Shown here piece after piece: positions 8,644-17,222 of a stretch of DNA of 50,388 bases. The DNA comes from Candidatus Gastranaerophilales bacterium (lineage in GTDB: Bacteria; Cyanobacteriota; Vampirovibrionia; Gastranaerophilales; Gastranaerophilaceae), in NCBI GenBank assembly GCA_900766355.1, contig CAAFVD010000099.1:1-50388 (forward strand). The letters are read 5' to 3'. How positions within the stretch are numbered: the first letter of the stretch is position 1; every line of letters starts with the position of its first letter. The position numbers and the translations under genes were made by a program. The notes under the pieces were generated by a model. That model was not told where the DNA came from. It made no database searches and saw nothing but the letters and a program-made list of their open reading frames with translations.

Positions 8644-8794
8644 TTATTTGAAGCAACACATTGATACAGTTATCACAAGATATCACCACCAAACTATTCT
8701 GTTCAAATAAATTGAGGTTTACGCACGTAGTAAGGTTACGTTGAAATTCCAGTTTGACTTAAATCTTGTTGTAACAAGTCTTCACCGTCAAACT
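8644..8794. repeat. two related stem-loop structures in the flgC-methylase gap
   Basis: This stretch has no gene. The first structure has outer arms TTATTTGAA (8644-8652) and TTCAAATAA (8702-8710) enclosing TGATA/TATCA. The second has AGTTTGAC (8751-8758) and GTCAAACT (8787-8794) enclosing CTTGTT/AACAAG (8765-8778). The inner-to-right part of each contains a related segment, CACCACCAAACTA versus CACCGTCAAACTA, so they look like diverged copies of one ~60-100 base element. It could be a structured RNA or a mobile palindromic repeat. Confidence 0.45.
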
Positions 8795-8833
8795 AGTAAA
8801 GCATTAATTTAGTTTAATGTAGCAAAGAATTTT

Positions 8834-9742
8834 TTATAATGCTTTTAAATGTTTTTTTAAAAGTTTTTCGTTTTTTTGAAAAATCATTATATATTCGTGT
8901 TTAAAGATATTAAATCCCATTGCCAAAGCTCTATATCTCCAAAGGTTTGCGGTTTTTCCTTTTGCTCGTTCATTACCTTGCATATCTTTGATAATAGTTG
9001 CTTTGTGGATAAATCCTAATTGTTTCATTCTTTCTTGACATTCAAACCCTAAAGAAATAATTTGAGAATCTGCATACTTATCACCAATAATCAAAGCTGC
9101 AAATCTTCCATCTTCTAACAAATCATATCCGTTTTGTGCAACTTGTTTGAAGAGTTCATAGAATTTTTCTGTAGAACCACAATTTGATAAATCTTCTTTT
9201 TTATCAGAAAACTTGATAATATCATCATAAGGTGGGTGAAGGATAAGTAATTGTGCTTTTTCTCGTCCCATGATATCAAGTCTTGCTTGAATTTTTTCTT
9301 TTGCAAGTTTACTTGCCGAATCGGCGCTGATTATATTAACGTCAGTTACAAGCTGTTTTGGAGTGAATTTTTCGGAAACTTGTTCTGCAAGTTCTTGTTT
9401 TAATTCAACACCAATACAACGGCGTTCCATATTAATAGCTTCAATTCCAGAAGTCCCTGAACCAAAGAATAAATCTAGAACAATGTCGTTTTTCTTTGTA
9501 TAGCGTTCATATAGTTGTTGTGCGATTTGAGGAATAAAATTACCGTGGTATTCGTTTGAATGTCCACCTTCTTTTAGTCTAGAAGAAAACTCCCAAAGAG
9601 TATCAGTTTTTATATGGTCATATTCTTTCCATTTTTTTAAATTGATATCGTTATAAGATGTGGTTTTTATCTCATTATCCTTAACGACCTTCAAATTAGC
9701 CTTACGTGGCTCTACTCTTTTTACATTAGATTTTCTTGCCAT
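8834..9742 (-). CDS. orphan DNA adenine/cytosine-N4 methyltransferase with HPPY motif
   Basis: 302 residues. The SAM-binding motif I is LDLFFGSGTSGI (90-97) and the catalytic motif IV follows as LILHPPYDD (169-172), so the order is I then IV. The family is N6-adenine/N4-cytosine DNA methylases; the usual first residue of motif IV is D, N or S, and here it is His. The C-terminal third contains IIGDKYADSQIISLG and a hydrophobic end and could hold target recognition. No restriction enzyme gene is adjacent, so it looks solitary. The start chosen is ATG 9742, nine bases after GGGGGA; a TTG at 9760 would extend it by six residues. Confidence 0.85.
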   Translation of the reverse strand: MARKSNVKRVEPRKANLKVVKDNEIKTTSYNDINLKKWKEYDHIKTDTLWEFSSRLKEGGHSNEYHGNFIPQIAQQLYERYTKKNDIVLDLFFGSGTSGIEAINMERRCIGVELKQELAEQVSEKFTPKQLVTDVNIISADSASKLAKEKIQARLDIMGREKAQLLILHPPYDDIIKFSDKKEDLSNCGSTEKFYELFKQVAQNGYDLLEDGRFAALIIGDKYADSQIISLGFECQERMKQLGFIHKATIIKDMQGNERAKGKTANLWRYRALAMGFNIFKHEYIMIFQKNEKLLKKHLKAL

Positions 9743-9835
9743 ACAATATCCCCCAACCAATTAAGGAAATTGTAAACAAATATTACAAGAGTCACATCAC
9801 ACGAATAGATGAATTTGATAAAATATGGTTAAATT

Positions 9836-10651
9836 CTACGAATGATGACCTTTGTTATCAATACGTTTTAGCCATAGTTCAATACGTCTATACCAAGCAA
9901 GTTTTTGTTGGAATAAAGTTTTATATCCTTTAAATTTTGCGTGAGAAAGTTCGTAAGCTTGTTTGTCACACAATTCTTCAAGAGTTTTTGACAAGTATTC
10001 TGTGTATTCTTTTCTGTCTATTTTTGAGGTTTCAAGATGTATCTCTTTTCCAAATTCTACCCAAACCTCAGGTCTGTTATCACGCATAAACAAATAATTT
10101 ACTGCAATAGGAACTAGGTTAATTTTGCCGTATTTTTTAGCTGCTTTTTGTGCAATATATGTTAAACCTGTTTGAAATTCAATTGGTCTATAGTTAGGTG
10201 GTTTAATGATTCCTTGTGGATAAATATATAGAATATTATTCAAATCAGATAACAAATCAACAGAGTATTTTAGTGCTGCCATTGATGCTTGTGCTGATTT
10301 TTTATTTACATTAAAAGCTCCACCACGTCTAAGTAAAGGGAATCTGTTTAGTTCTTCAACCATCAAACGAATTTCTCGTTTCAAAAGTCTGTTACATAAG
10401 TTGTAACCAACAATGCCGTCCCACCAATTTGAGTGTGGGGCAAAAAATATAGTAGGAATTTTACCTAGAGATTGAAGGTTTTCAACACCTTTATATCGCA
10501 TAGCATAAAAACGGTTTTCCAACATATTGTAGAAAAATCTATCTGCTACCCATAACCAAAATTTAGATGTTCTTGCTGGACGAAATCGTTCTACTTTATC
10601 CCGCAATTTTGTCGGAGGTACCTCCGAATACATATCCTCTAAGTTCTCCAT
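9836..10651 (-). CDS. PlsC-type lysophospholipid acyltransferase family protein
   Basis: 271 residues. It has the HX4D catalytic block as APHSNWWDG (His73, Asp78) and the substrate-binding block YPQGIIKPPN near 155, where the usual glutamate of the (F/Y)PEG motif is glutamine. The family moves acyl chains from acyl-ACP or acyl-CoA to lysophosphatidic acid or other hydroxyl acceptors at the inner membrane; the Glu-to-Gln change and tryptophan-rich pocket suggest a non-standard acceptor. A TAGAAT box with TG upstream lies six bases before the ATG, so the message appears leaderless. It stands alone, 93 bases past the start of the methylase gene. Confidence 0.85.
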   Translation of the reverse strand: MENLEDMYSEVPPTKLRDKVERFRPARTSKFWLWVADRFFYNMLENRFYAMRYKGVENLQSLGKIPTIFFAPHSNWWDGIVGYNLCNRLLKREIRLMVEELNRFPLLRRGGAFNVNKKSAQASMAALKYSVDLLSDLNNILYIYPQGIIKPPNYRPIEFQTGLTYIAQKAAKKYGKINLVPIAVNYLFMRDNRPEVWVEFGKEIHLETSKIDRKEYTEYLSKTLEELCDKQAYELSHAKFKGYKTLFQQKLAWYRRIELWLKRIDNKGHHS

Positions 10652-10657
10652 AGATTA

Positions 10658-10666
10658 ATTCTATCA
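10658..10666 (-). promoter_or_regulatory. extended -10 promoter of the acyltransferase gene, leaderless
   Basis: On the minus strand TG (10666-10665), A, TAGAAT (10663-10658), then six bases to the ATG at 10651. Same geometry as the CDF and deoxyinosine glycosylase genes. Confidence 0.55.
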
Positions 10667-10809
10667 TTGATATATACAAATTGTTAATAGTTCAACAGGG
10701 TAATTTAATAAAAGTTTATAATTGTACTTAGATAAAGTTATGTAACATTTATTTTATTCTAAGAAATTTGGAATAAATTATCTTTTTTATATCTATAAGG
10801 TGCAGAGCT

Positions 10810-12675
10810 ATGACTTTATTTAATTCTAATTTAAGTATATTACCCATGAATGTTTCAAATGAACATTCAGGAAAAGTGCCAAAATCAAAAGGTAAAAATA
10901 TAAATATACCTATAGGTACTTCATCTGATAAAAACCTTGTAGGGCTAGACAGTATGCAGAGTAGTTCGGAAGGAACAACTGAAATAAAAGTTTATGGAAA
11001 TACTCAATTTACAATAACTCAGAACGCTGATAATACAAAAACCGTTAAATATAAAACATTAGGTGATTCATCGCAGGATAAAAAGCTTATAGAAGGTGAA
11101 TATTCTATAGATGATAATGGAAATGTTTTTGCAAAATTGAAAAACGGTGGTAAAGTTTCAATCAGTACTGCAGAAATTTATAAAAGTAATTGGGGTCAAG
11201 AAACTGCCGTAAAACTTACAGATAAAGATAATAATGAGGTTACAATTCCCGTAAGGCTTGCAAATGATTTTGATGAGATTGCAGGTTATTCTAATCTTAG
11301 CAAAAATGAAAAATTGCAAATTGTTTTAGGAAATTTAACTTCAGCAATATCTAATTTGACAGAAAATACACTAAGTGATTTGAAATCTGAAGTAAGGGTA
11401 TTAAAGTTAGAAAAAACTTTGAAAAATGATGCGGCTTCAGGTCTTTATAATTCAGATGATACAATTAGCCTTTCGGTTTATAGCACAGATTTATCATCTG
11501 ATACGTTAACTCATGAAATTGGGCATGCAGTTGATGATAATGTAGATTCAGACTATCAAACTAATGGTAATGGAAAATATAAATTTAATAAGTTAATAAA
11601 CCTTCTTAAACAAAATAAAACCTTTGGTGATGCTTATGCGTTAACAAATAATAAAGAGTTTTTTGCAGAATATTATGCTTTTCAAGAAGGAAAGGGTCAA
11701 GAAAAGACAAAACAATTATTAAATTATCTAGAAAATTTGTCAGATTCAAAGCCAGAAGAAAAAGAGTTAAAAGAAGCTTATAATCAAGTAAAAAATATAT
11801 GTGATGGTATAATTCAAAGCACAAGAAAGTCATCAACACGTGTAAGAAAAGATTCTGAAATTTCTCGACAAATACTACAAGGTAGTTCTGAAGAACTTAT
11901 AGAAAAAAAAGAAGAATTAAAAAGTAGATTTGGAGTAGATGTACGTAACGATGGAGATTTAATTGACTATTGGTATTCCTATGTTGGTAATATTAAAACT
12001 AATATGAAAAATGAGTTGGGAAATATGGAAATCAGCGAGGGTATTTCTACGGCTGAAATTAAAGAATATTTGTCAAACAATTCAGTCGAATTAGAAAAAT
12101 TTGAATATCTTGAAAAACTTTATGGAGATATTATAGATAATTATACTCAAAAGAAAGCACAAAATAATCATGATTCGCTACAAACTTTTCAACAACAAAT
12201 ATCTGATAAAGTTAGAGGTATAACTTTTGATGATTTCCCAACGGTTTCAAATGCGATTTTCCCAAATGATTTGGAAAAATATAAGAACGAAGGTGCAAAA
12301 TATGAGTTTAAAAACGGCTTAAGTACGACTGAAAGCATATATAAAGGAAATACAATTGTACGAGTATATAATAAAGCGGGTAATATTATCTCTGTAGAAG
12401 TGAGACGAAATGGAAAACAATTAAGTTTTGGACGATATGCTTATAATTCTAATGGTTCAAGAGCTTTAATCCTTACAAATTCTGCTGATGGAAGTGTATC
12501 TAAAATTCAAGAATCGTTTGATGATAAAGGTAATAAGAAAGCGGAATATTATTTGTATTGTGATGATGGCTCAGATTATATTTTAAGAAAAGAAATTTAT
12601 AAGGAAAATGGTGATAAAGAAGAAAAGCAACAAAGGATTAATATATTAACTGGAGAAGTTGGTGATTACAATTAA
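10810..12675 (+). CDS. putative lethal-factor-like (ATLF) zinc metallopeptidase
   Basis: 621 residues. A gluzincin motif THEIGHAVDD places zinc ligands at His235 and His239 with Glu236 as base. NNKEFFAEYYAF supplies Glu283 as probable third ligand, 48 residues on, with Tyr276 seven residues before it. In anthrax lethal factor the corresponding ligands (His686, His690, Glu735) and Tyr728 have nearly the same spacing, and the EFFAE block is typical of the ATLF group. The N-terminal ~200 residues are unrecognised; the C-terminal ~300 are helical and then beta-rich (YNKAGNIISVEVRRNG, ESFDDKGNKKAEYY). No classical signal peptide is seen. AAGGTG precedes the ATG by about eight bases. The stop overlaps the convergent gene by four bases. 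It may be a toxin-like or intracellular protease; the substrate is unknown. Confidence 0.7.
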   Translation: MTLFNSNLSILPMNVSNEHSGKVPKSKGKNINIPIGTSSDKNLVGLDSMQSSSEGTTEIKVYGNTQFTITQNADNTKTVKYKTLGDSSQDKKLIEGEYSIDDNGNVFAKLKNGGKVSISTAEIYKSNWGQETAVKLTDKDNNEVTIPVRLANDFDEIAGYSNLSKNEKLQIVLGNLTSAISNLTENTLSDLKSEVRVLKLEKTLKNDAASGLYNSDDTISLSVYSTDLSSDTLTHEIGHAVDDNVDSDYQTNGNGKYKFNKLINLLKQNKTFGDAYALTNNKEFFAEYYAFQEGKGQEKTKQLLNYLENLSDSKPEEKELKEAYNQVKNICDGIIQSTRKSSTRVRKDSEISRQILQGSSEELIEKKEELKSRFGVDVRNDGDLIDYWYSYVGNIKTNMKNELGNMEISEGISTAEIKEYLSNNSVELEKFEYLEKLYGDIIDNYTQKKAQNNHDSLQTFQQQISDKVRGITFDDFPTVSNAIFPNDLEKYKNEGAKYEFKNGLSTTESIYKGNTIVRVYNKAGNIISVEVRRNGKQLSFGRYAYNSNGSRALILTNSADGSVSKIQESFDDKGNKKAEYYLYCDDGSDYILRKEIYKENGDKEEKQQRINILTGEVGDYN

Positions 12676-13412
12676 TCTTGTTTTGCATAATACAAAGCTT
12701 TTGATATTGCATTAGTTATATTTTTGCGAGAATCTACTTCATCTTCTGTTATATAATCTTGGATATTGATTTCGTCAAGAACTTTTATATTATATATAAC
12801 AGGTTTTTCTCCAGCATCAAGGACTGATTGACCAATTTGTAAAAAATCATAATCTGTGTACATCTCAATAGGAACAATGTTTTTATTTGCGTTCATAGAT
12901 ATTAGTGCAGTACCTTTTTTTATTTTTGGGTATTCGTTTTTACGATGTCTTATTCCTGCTGGGAAAATAATTACATTAAACCCTTTGTCTAGGTAATCTT
13001 TTGTTATGCGTTGCATTTCGTCAAGTTCAAGTCCGCTTTGGATAAATATTTTGTTAATAATTTTTTTGAGAGTTGGGTTGTATGCCAATTCTTTTTTTAC
13101 AAAACAAGTAGAATTTGGAATTAAGGACATTAATATTAATATATCAATATAACTAGGGTGCGTTGAAACAATGATTTTACCTTTGATAGAACGTAGTTTG
13201 TCGATATCTTCAATTTTTAGTTTTAATATTTTTGTTATTGAAAGAAATTTAATAAACCACTTCCAAGTATAAAAAATAATAGATGAGTATTTTGTTTTTT
13301 TATCTTTTGCAAAAATTTCAATGAAAGGAAATGCAATAAAATTGATTATTGTTGCACCAATATAAAAGAGCAAAAAACTTGATAATACTATAAAAGCTCT
13401 TATAGGTTTCAT
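12672..13412 (-). CDS. PlsC-type acyltransferase linked to ketoacyl synthase genes
   Basis: 246 residues. An N-terminal membrane helix (about 5-35) precedes HPSYID (His85, Asp90) and FPAGIRHRKNEYPKIKKG, the HX4D and phosphate-binding motifs of lysophospholipid acyltransferases. The start at 13412 is chosen because its ATG overlaps the stop of the upstream ketoacyl-synthase-like gene as ATGA, typical of translational coupling; an upstream in-frame ATG at 13445 would create a 37-base overlap. Similar acyltransferases occur in aryl polyene clusters, where they are thought to attach a polyene chain to a membrane lipid; here that is inference from context. Confidence 0.82.
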   Translation of the reverse strand: MKPIRAFIVLSSFLLFYIGATIINFIAFPFIEIFAKDKKTKYSSIIFYTWKWFIKFLSITKILKLKIEDIDKLRSIKGKIIVSTHPSYIDILILMSLIPNSTCFVKKELAYNPTLKKIINKIFIQSGLELDEMQRITKDYLDKGFNVIIFPAGIRHRKNEYPKIKKGTALISMNANKNIVPIEMYTDYDFLQIGQSVLDAGEKPVIYNIKVLDEINIQDYITEDEVDSRKNITNAISKALYYAKQD

Positions 13413-13969
13413 ACTCTTTCTATCCTTCCATAACCAGTATTCCATTGAGATTTATTATTATTCAAAAACTCAATAAAATCAGCGATATTATCATAAGAAT
13501 TTTTTTCTTTTTTGAAACAATATCCATTTGATTTGGTTGAGATAATTACACCAATTCCAAAATCATCTGCATAACATACGCATATTCTTTTGTTTGGTTG
13601 AGTAATTGCACTAATAATCCCTGATGCAAGTGATTCTTCTCCAGCTGATATGGCTGAATATGGTGTTGTAATTTTGTTTAGTTGAGAAAATGCTGATACC
13701 GAAAAATTATGAACAGAGGCAGAAAATTTGGTAGGGGATACCATATTATCGGATTGATATTGAGATATGATTTCTTTTAATCTGCTAAACTCTCCTTTTT
13801 TTGATGTGAATATTATTTCATCAATATTATTGTCATATAGTTTTGACAAAACTGTTAATACCAATTTGTCGAGATTGCTAAATTTTCTTCTAACTAACAT
13901 TGGTATATTAGAAACATCAATATCTTCGTTTTTTACAATTTGATATTTTTCAATGTTGAAAGTGTTCAT
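13409..13969 (-). CDS. beta-ketoacyl synthase-like (chain-length-factor type) short protein
   Basis: 186 residues. It resembles the short ketoacyl-synthase-like proteins (Ketoacyl-synt_2 type) found beside true condensing enzymes in aryl polyene clusters: FSASVHNFSVSAFSQLNKIT, then AISAGEESLASGIISA, and VCYADDFG. The nucleophilic cysteine expected after the SxHN region is absent; SAGEES occupies that area. It is likely a non-catalytic partner that shapes chain length. It is the first gene of a two-gene unit with the acyltransferase and is divergent, by 28 bases, from the intact ketoacyl synthase. A TATACT box is close to the ATG, so the leader would be very short. Confidence 0.75.
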   Translation of the reverse strand: MNTFNIEKYQIVKNEDIDVSNIPMLVRRKFSNLDKLVLTVLSKLYDNNIDEIIFTSKKGEFSRLKEIISQYQSDNMVSPTKFSASVHNFSVSAFSQLNKITTPYSAISAGEESLASGIISAITQPNKRICVCYADDFGIGVIISTKSNGYCFKKEKNSYDNIADFIEFLNNNKSQWNTGYGRIERV

Positions 13970-13997
13970 GTTAGTATAATATTACAAAAGAGGATTT

Positions 13998-15101
13998 ATG
14001 AATACCAGTATCACAAAATATAATTGTATTACAAATATTGGACGTAACATAGATGAGGTTTATCAGAATGCAATAAATGGTGTTGCTGATAAGATTGTTT
14101 TGAATTCCGAAATTGTAAAAGGAAAAATATTTAGAGTTGGTATGGTTTCGGATAATGATATAAATATAACTAATGCAGATTATAATTTGAAATGTAATAG
14201 GTTACTTGTTGAGTGTCTTGAACCGATAAAAGATTATATAGACGATTTAAAAAAAAATAATAAAACGATAGGTATAGTTTGTGCAACGACAAACTCTGGT
14301 GTAGAAGAATTTGAGATATCTCAAAACCCAATCCATTCAGAAATAGGTAATCCTGCAATGTTTTTAAAAGATTATTTAGGTGCAGATAGTTATACTGCTT
14401 GTGTTTCTACGGCTTGTACTTCTGGAATAAAAGCTTTTTCTATAGCACGTAATCTCTTGAGGGCAAATTTGTGTGATGCTATTGTGGTTGCAGGTGTAGA
14501 TACGTTATCAAAAGTTCCTTTATATGGTTTTTCTTCGTTAGAAGTTTTGTCAGAACAACATACAAACCCGATGAGTAAAAATCGCTCAGGTATAAATATT
14601 GGAGAAGGTGTAGCAGTCTTTGTAGTGGAGAATTCAGAATCAGGGATAGGAATTTTGGGAATAGGTGAAACTACAGATACGTATCATTCAACAACTCCTG
14701 ATCCTGATGCGGTAGAGGCAGTGAGGGCGATTAGGTTAGCTTTAGATGATGCAAAATTAGATTCTCAGGAGATAGATTATATTAATTTGCATGGTACAGG
14801 AACAATATCAAATGATTTAATGGAATCAAGAGCAATAAGTCAAATTTTTGGTAATACATTTTGTTCTTCGACAAAACCAATGACGGGACATTGTTTGGGT
14901 GCAGCTGCAAGTGTTGAAACTGCTCTTTGTTGTGCATTGATAGAGAAGGGTGGATTTTATCCACATATTTATGATGGTGAATATGATGAAAATTTATCAA
15001 AGATAAATATTTCAAACCCATCTCAAAAGATAAAAATATGTATGAATAATGCATTTGGGTTTGGAGGTACAAATGCAATAATGATACTTGGAAAAAATTA
15101 A
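13998..15101 (+). CDS. beta-ketoacyl-ACP synthase (FabF-like condensing enzyme)
   Basis: 367 residues, shorter than FabF (about 410). The thiolase-fold triad is complete: Cys140 in STACTSG, His265 in LHGTGT and His298 in MTGHCLGA, and the C-terminal NAFGFGGTNA loop is present. It performs decarboxylative Claisen condensation with malonyl-ACP. Together with the divergent synthase-like partner and acyltransferase it looks like part of a specialised acyl-chain pathway of aryl polyene type, but no ACP, dehydratase or ketoreductase gene is in the window. AGAGGA precedes the ATG by five bases. A hairpin terminator follows at 15158. Confidence 0.87.
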   Translation: MNTSITKYNCITNIGRNIDEVYQNAINGVADKIVLNSEIVKGKIFRVGMVSDNDINITNADYNLKCNRLLVECLEPIKDYIDDLKKNNKTIGIVCATTNSGVEEFEISQNPIHSEIGNPAMFLKDYLGADSYTACVSTACTSGIKAFSIARNLLRANLCDAIVVAGVDTLSKVPLYGFSSLEVLSEQHTNPMSKNRSGINIGEGVAVFVVENSESGIGILGIGETTDTYHSTTPDPDAVEAVRAIRLALDDAKLDSQEIDYINLHGTGTISNDLMESRAISQIFGNTFCSSTKPMTGHCLGAAASVETALCCALIEKGGFYPHIYDGEYDENLSKINISNPSQKIKICMNNAFGFGGTNAIMILGKN

Positions 15102-15157
15102 GTGCGAGATTATTCGGAAAATTGATGAAATAAAATCGAAAAAACGGTAATTAATTG

Positions 15158-15187
15158 AAAAGAACCATAAATATGGTTCTTTTTTTG
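15158..15187 (+). terminator. rho-independent terminator of the ketoacyl synthase gene
   Basis: AGAACCAT (15161-15168) pairs with ATGGTTCT (15173-15180), flanked by AAAA and TTTTTTTG. Confidence 0.88.
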
Positions 15188-15254
15188 TCAAAAACGCAAA
15201 ATTATTTATTCTCAAACATTATATGAATACGCTAGCAGTAATAATAAATATAAA

Positions 15255-17222
15255 ATGAATATTCAAAAACGAAATCAAAATATAAATCAAAATACAAATT
15301 TTAAATCTATAAAATTGAATAAACAAGAGACGCTTAAAGCAAAAAATATTTTAAACGAACTCTCACATTCTGATATGCGTGCACAAGAAGGGTTAAGAGC
15401 TGATTTGTTTGATATTTTTAGTGACAAAATTACAAAAGAAGGTAAATTGATTGCTAAAAGTACTCATTCTGTTGGCGATTGTACTCAAGATTTATTTGTA
15501 AATTTTTTTGAAAGCATTACAGATTCATTAAAAGAAAAAGACCCATTAAAATTTATTTTAAATAAACTTAATAATTTTAAAAAAGGAAAAAACTCTTTAA
15601 AAACAGAATTTGGTCGTCCAAGTCTTGCTAGAACTATTTCAACAGATAAAACTACTACTTATGCAGATATAATAACTGAAGATATAAACTCAAAAATAGA
15701 CACTAAAAGTCAAGAAAAAGCCAAGATGGTGCTTGATATAGTAACAGATAGCAATTCTTTAACAGAGCGAGAACAAATTGTATTAGAAAAACTAAAAGAA
15801 GGTAAATCCAAAATCAAAATATCTGAAGAATTGAATATTGCTGTCGAAAATGTTCATAAACATGTATCAACATTTATAAAAAAGATTCAATATGAAAACG
15901 GTTGTTTGCCTGAAGAAATAAAAGGAAAAATAGATACTCTTAAAACTCATTTCAAATTTGAGGATAAAAACAAAGATATAGAAAAGCTTTTGATAAAACT
16001 CCCTCAAGCCAAATCAATTTCTACAGATAAAATAATAAAGGTTACAAACATATATAGTAAACTTTTAGGAATGCCTGCCGAGAAAATTGTACATATTTTT
16101 TCAAATTGTCCTACATTAATATCTGTAGATATTAACACTATAAAAGGCAATATAAACAGTTCAAGCAAATTATTAAATATAACCGAATCAGATTTTGTAA
16201 AATTGTGTAAAAATCAACCTTCGTTATTATATATGTCACCTACAAATTTGAGTGAAAAAGCCGAAAACTTCAAAAAAAGATATAAATTTTCACATAACGA
16301 TTTTTTAAAACTTGTTACCAGTTCCCCAAATATTTTATATGCAAAAGCCTCAACTATTGAAAATAATATTCAGGGATTAGCAAAAATATTATCAATTTCT
16401 GAAAAAGATTGTTTAAAAATAATTCAAAAACAACCTCGATTATTAGCAAGAGATAGTAAACAATTAGAAGCAACAATGAAAAAGACTGCAAAATTGTTGA
16501 ATATAGATTATGAAAAGTTTGTATCTTTAGCGATAAGACAAGTAAACTTAATTTATCAAAAGCCTGAAACTGTTTTTAATAATGTAAATGAAGGAGCAAA
16601 GAAGTTCAAACTTGATTTTGAAACTCTTAAAAATAGTTATGTCAAAAAACCTCAATTATTAATACAAAAACCAGATACAATATATAAAAATGTTAAAGAG
16701 TTTTCTAGTTTATTGAATATTTCAGAAGAAGCTACAATAAAATTATGTCTTAAAGCACCACAATATTTTTATACTAATCCTAAAACTCTTTATGCGAAAG
16801 CTACAGAACTGGCAAAATTAAAAGGAATTGATTTAAAATCTGTTGTAACATTATGTATCAAACAGCCTAATATACTTTTATATAAAACATCACTAATAAA
16901 ACAAAAAATGAATATCGTTGATTTATATTCAAAAGTTATTAATGAAAATTTTAGTGGGGATACAATTCCAATGTATAAAAACGAGATATTGTATTCAAAT
17001 ATTTTGAGATATTTACTAAGATTAGAAAATAAATCTACGGTATCATCATCAAAAAATGTATATGAAGCAGTCAAGGAGAATATTAGCTTAAATCCAAATA
17101 AAGAGTACACATTTAAACTTCCAGAACATACCGAAACGGAAAATTTTATACATTTTTCAGAGAATTTATCAAACGAATTATTAGGTAAAAATATTTTTAA
17201 ATTTCTTGTTGGGGATAAATAG
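15255..17222 (+). CDS. sigma-70-like protein fused to nine 36-residue mTERF-like repeats
   Basis: 655 residues. Residues 45-95 resemble sigma-70 region 2 (IAKSTHSVGDCTQDLFVNFF) and 168-212 resemble sigma region 4 or a LuxR-type helix-turn-helix (LTEREQIVLEKLKEGKSKIK, then ISEELNIAVENVHKH). From about 235 to 558 there are nine units of exactly 36 residues. Their key prolines are at 250, 286, 322, 358, 394, (Val430), 466, 502 and 538, and each is followed by a hydrophobic pair (PTLIS, PSLLY, PNILY, PRLLA, PQLLI, PNILL). The unit pattern LNIxExDFxKLCxxxPxLL matches mTERF motifs, helical repeats that bind nucleic acid in mitochondria and chloroplasts. A C-terminal cap of ~90 residues follows. The N-terminus contains NTNFKS, which I associate with Gastranaerophilales proteins. 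No ribosome binding site is clear. The domain calls are by eye; the period is seen directly. Confidence 0.8.
   Translation: MNIQKRNQNINQNTNFKSIKLNKQETLKAKNILNELSHSDMRAQEGLRADLFDIFSDKITKEGKLIAKSTHSVGDCTQDLFVNFFESITDSLKEKDPLKFILNKLNNFKKGKNSLKTEFGRPSLARTISTDKTTTYADIITEDINSKIDTKSQEKAKMVLDIVTDSNSLTEREQIVLEKLKEGKSKIKISEELNIAVENVHKHVSTFIKKIQYENGCLPEEIKGKIDTLKTHFKFEDKNKDIEKLLIKLPQAKSISTDKIIKVTNIYSKLLGMPAEKIVHIFSNCPTLISVDINTIKGNINSSSKLLNITESDFVKLCKNQPSLLYMSPTNLSEKAENFKKRYKFSHNDFLKLVTSSPNILYAKASTIENNIQGLAKILSISEKDCLKIIQKQPRLLARDSKQLEATMKKTAKLLNIDYEKFVSLAIRQVNLIYQKPETVFNNVNEGAKKFKLDFETLKNSYVKKPQLLIQKPDTIYKNVKEFSSLLNISEEATIKLCLKAPQYFYTNPKTLYAKATELAKLKGIDLKSVVTLCIKQPNILLYKTSLIKQKMNIVDLYSKVINENFSGDTIPMYKNEILYSNILRYLLRLENKSTVSSSKNVYEAVKENISLNPNKEYTFKLPEHTETENFIHFSENLSNELLGKNIFKFLVGDK

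Noticed and set aside
8556..8833. Decayed protein gene on the minus strand downstream of the methylase
   Set aside because: A ~50-codon open stretch exists but has no start, no site and no recognisable residues; nested hairpins explain the region better.
9736..9933. Plus-strand small ORF between the methylase and acyltransferase genes
   Set aside because: It overlaps both minus-strand genes, and the region is their spacer and coding sequence.
16000..16930. The 36-residue repeats read as TPR, PPR or TALE repeats
   Set aside because: TPR and PPR consensus residues (W-LG-Y-A-F-A-P, or paired helices of 35) are missing, and no HD/NI/NG-type variable pair is seen as in TALE; the PxLL pattern fits mTERF motifs better.
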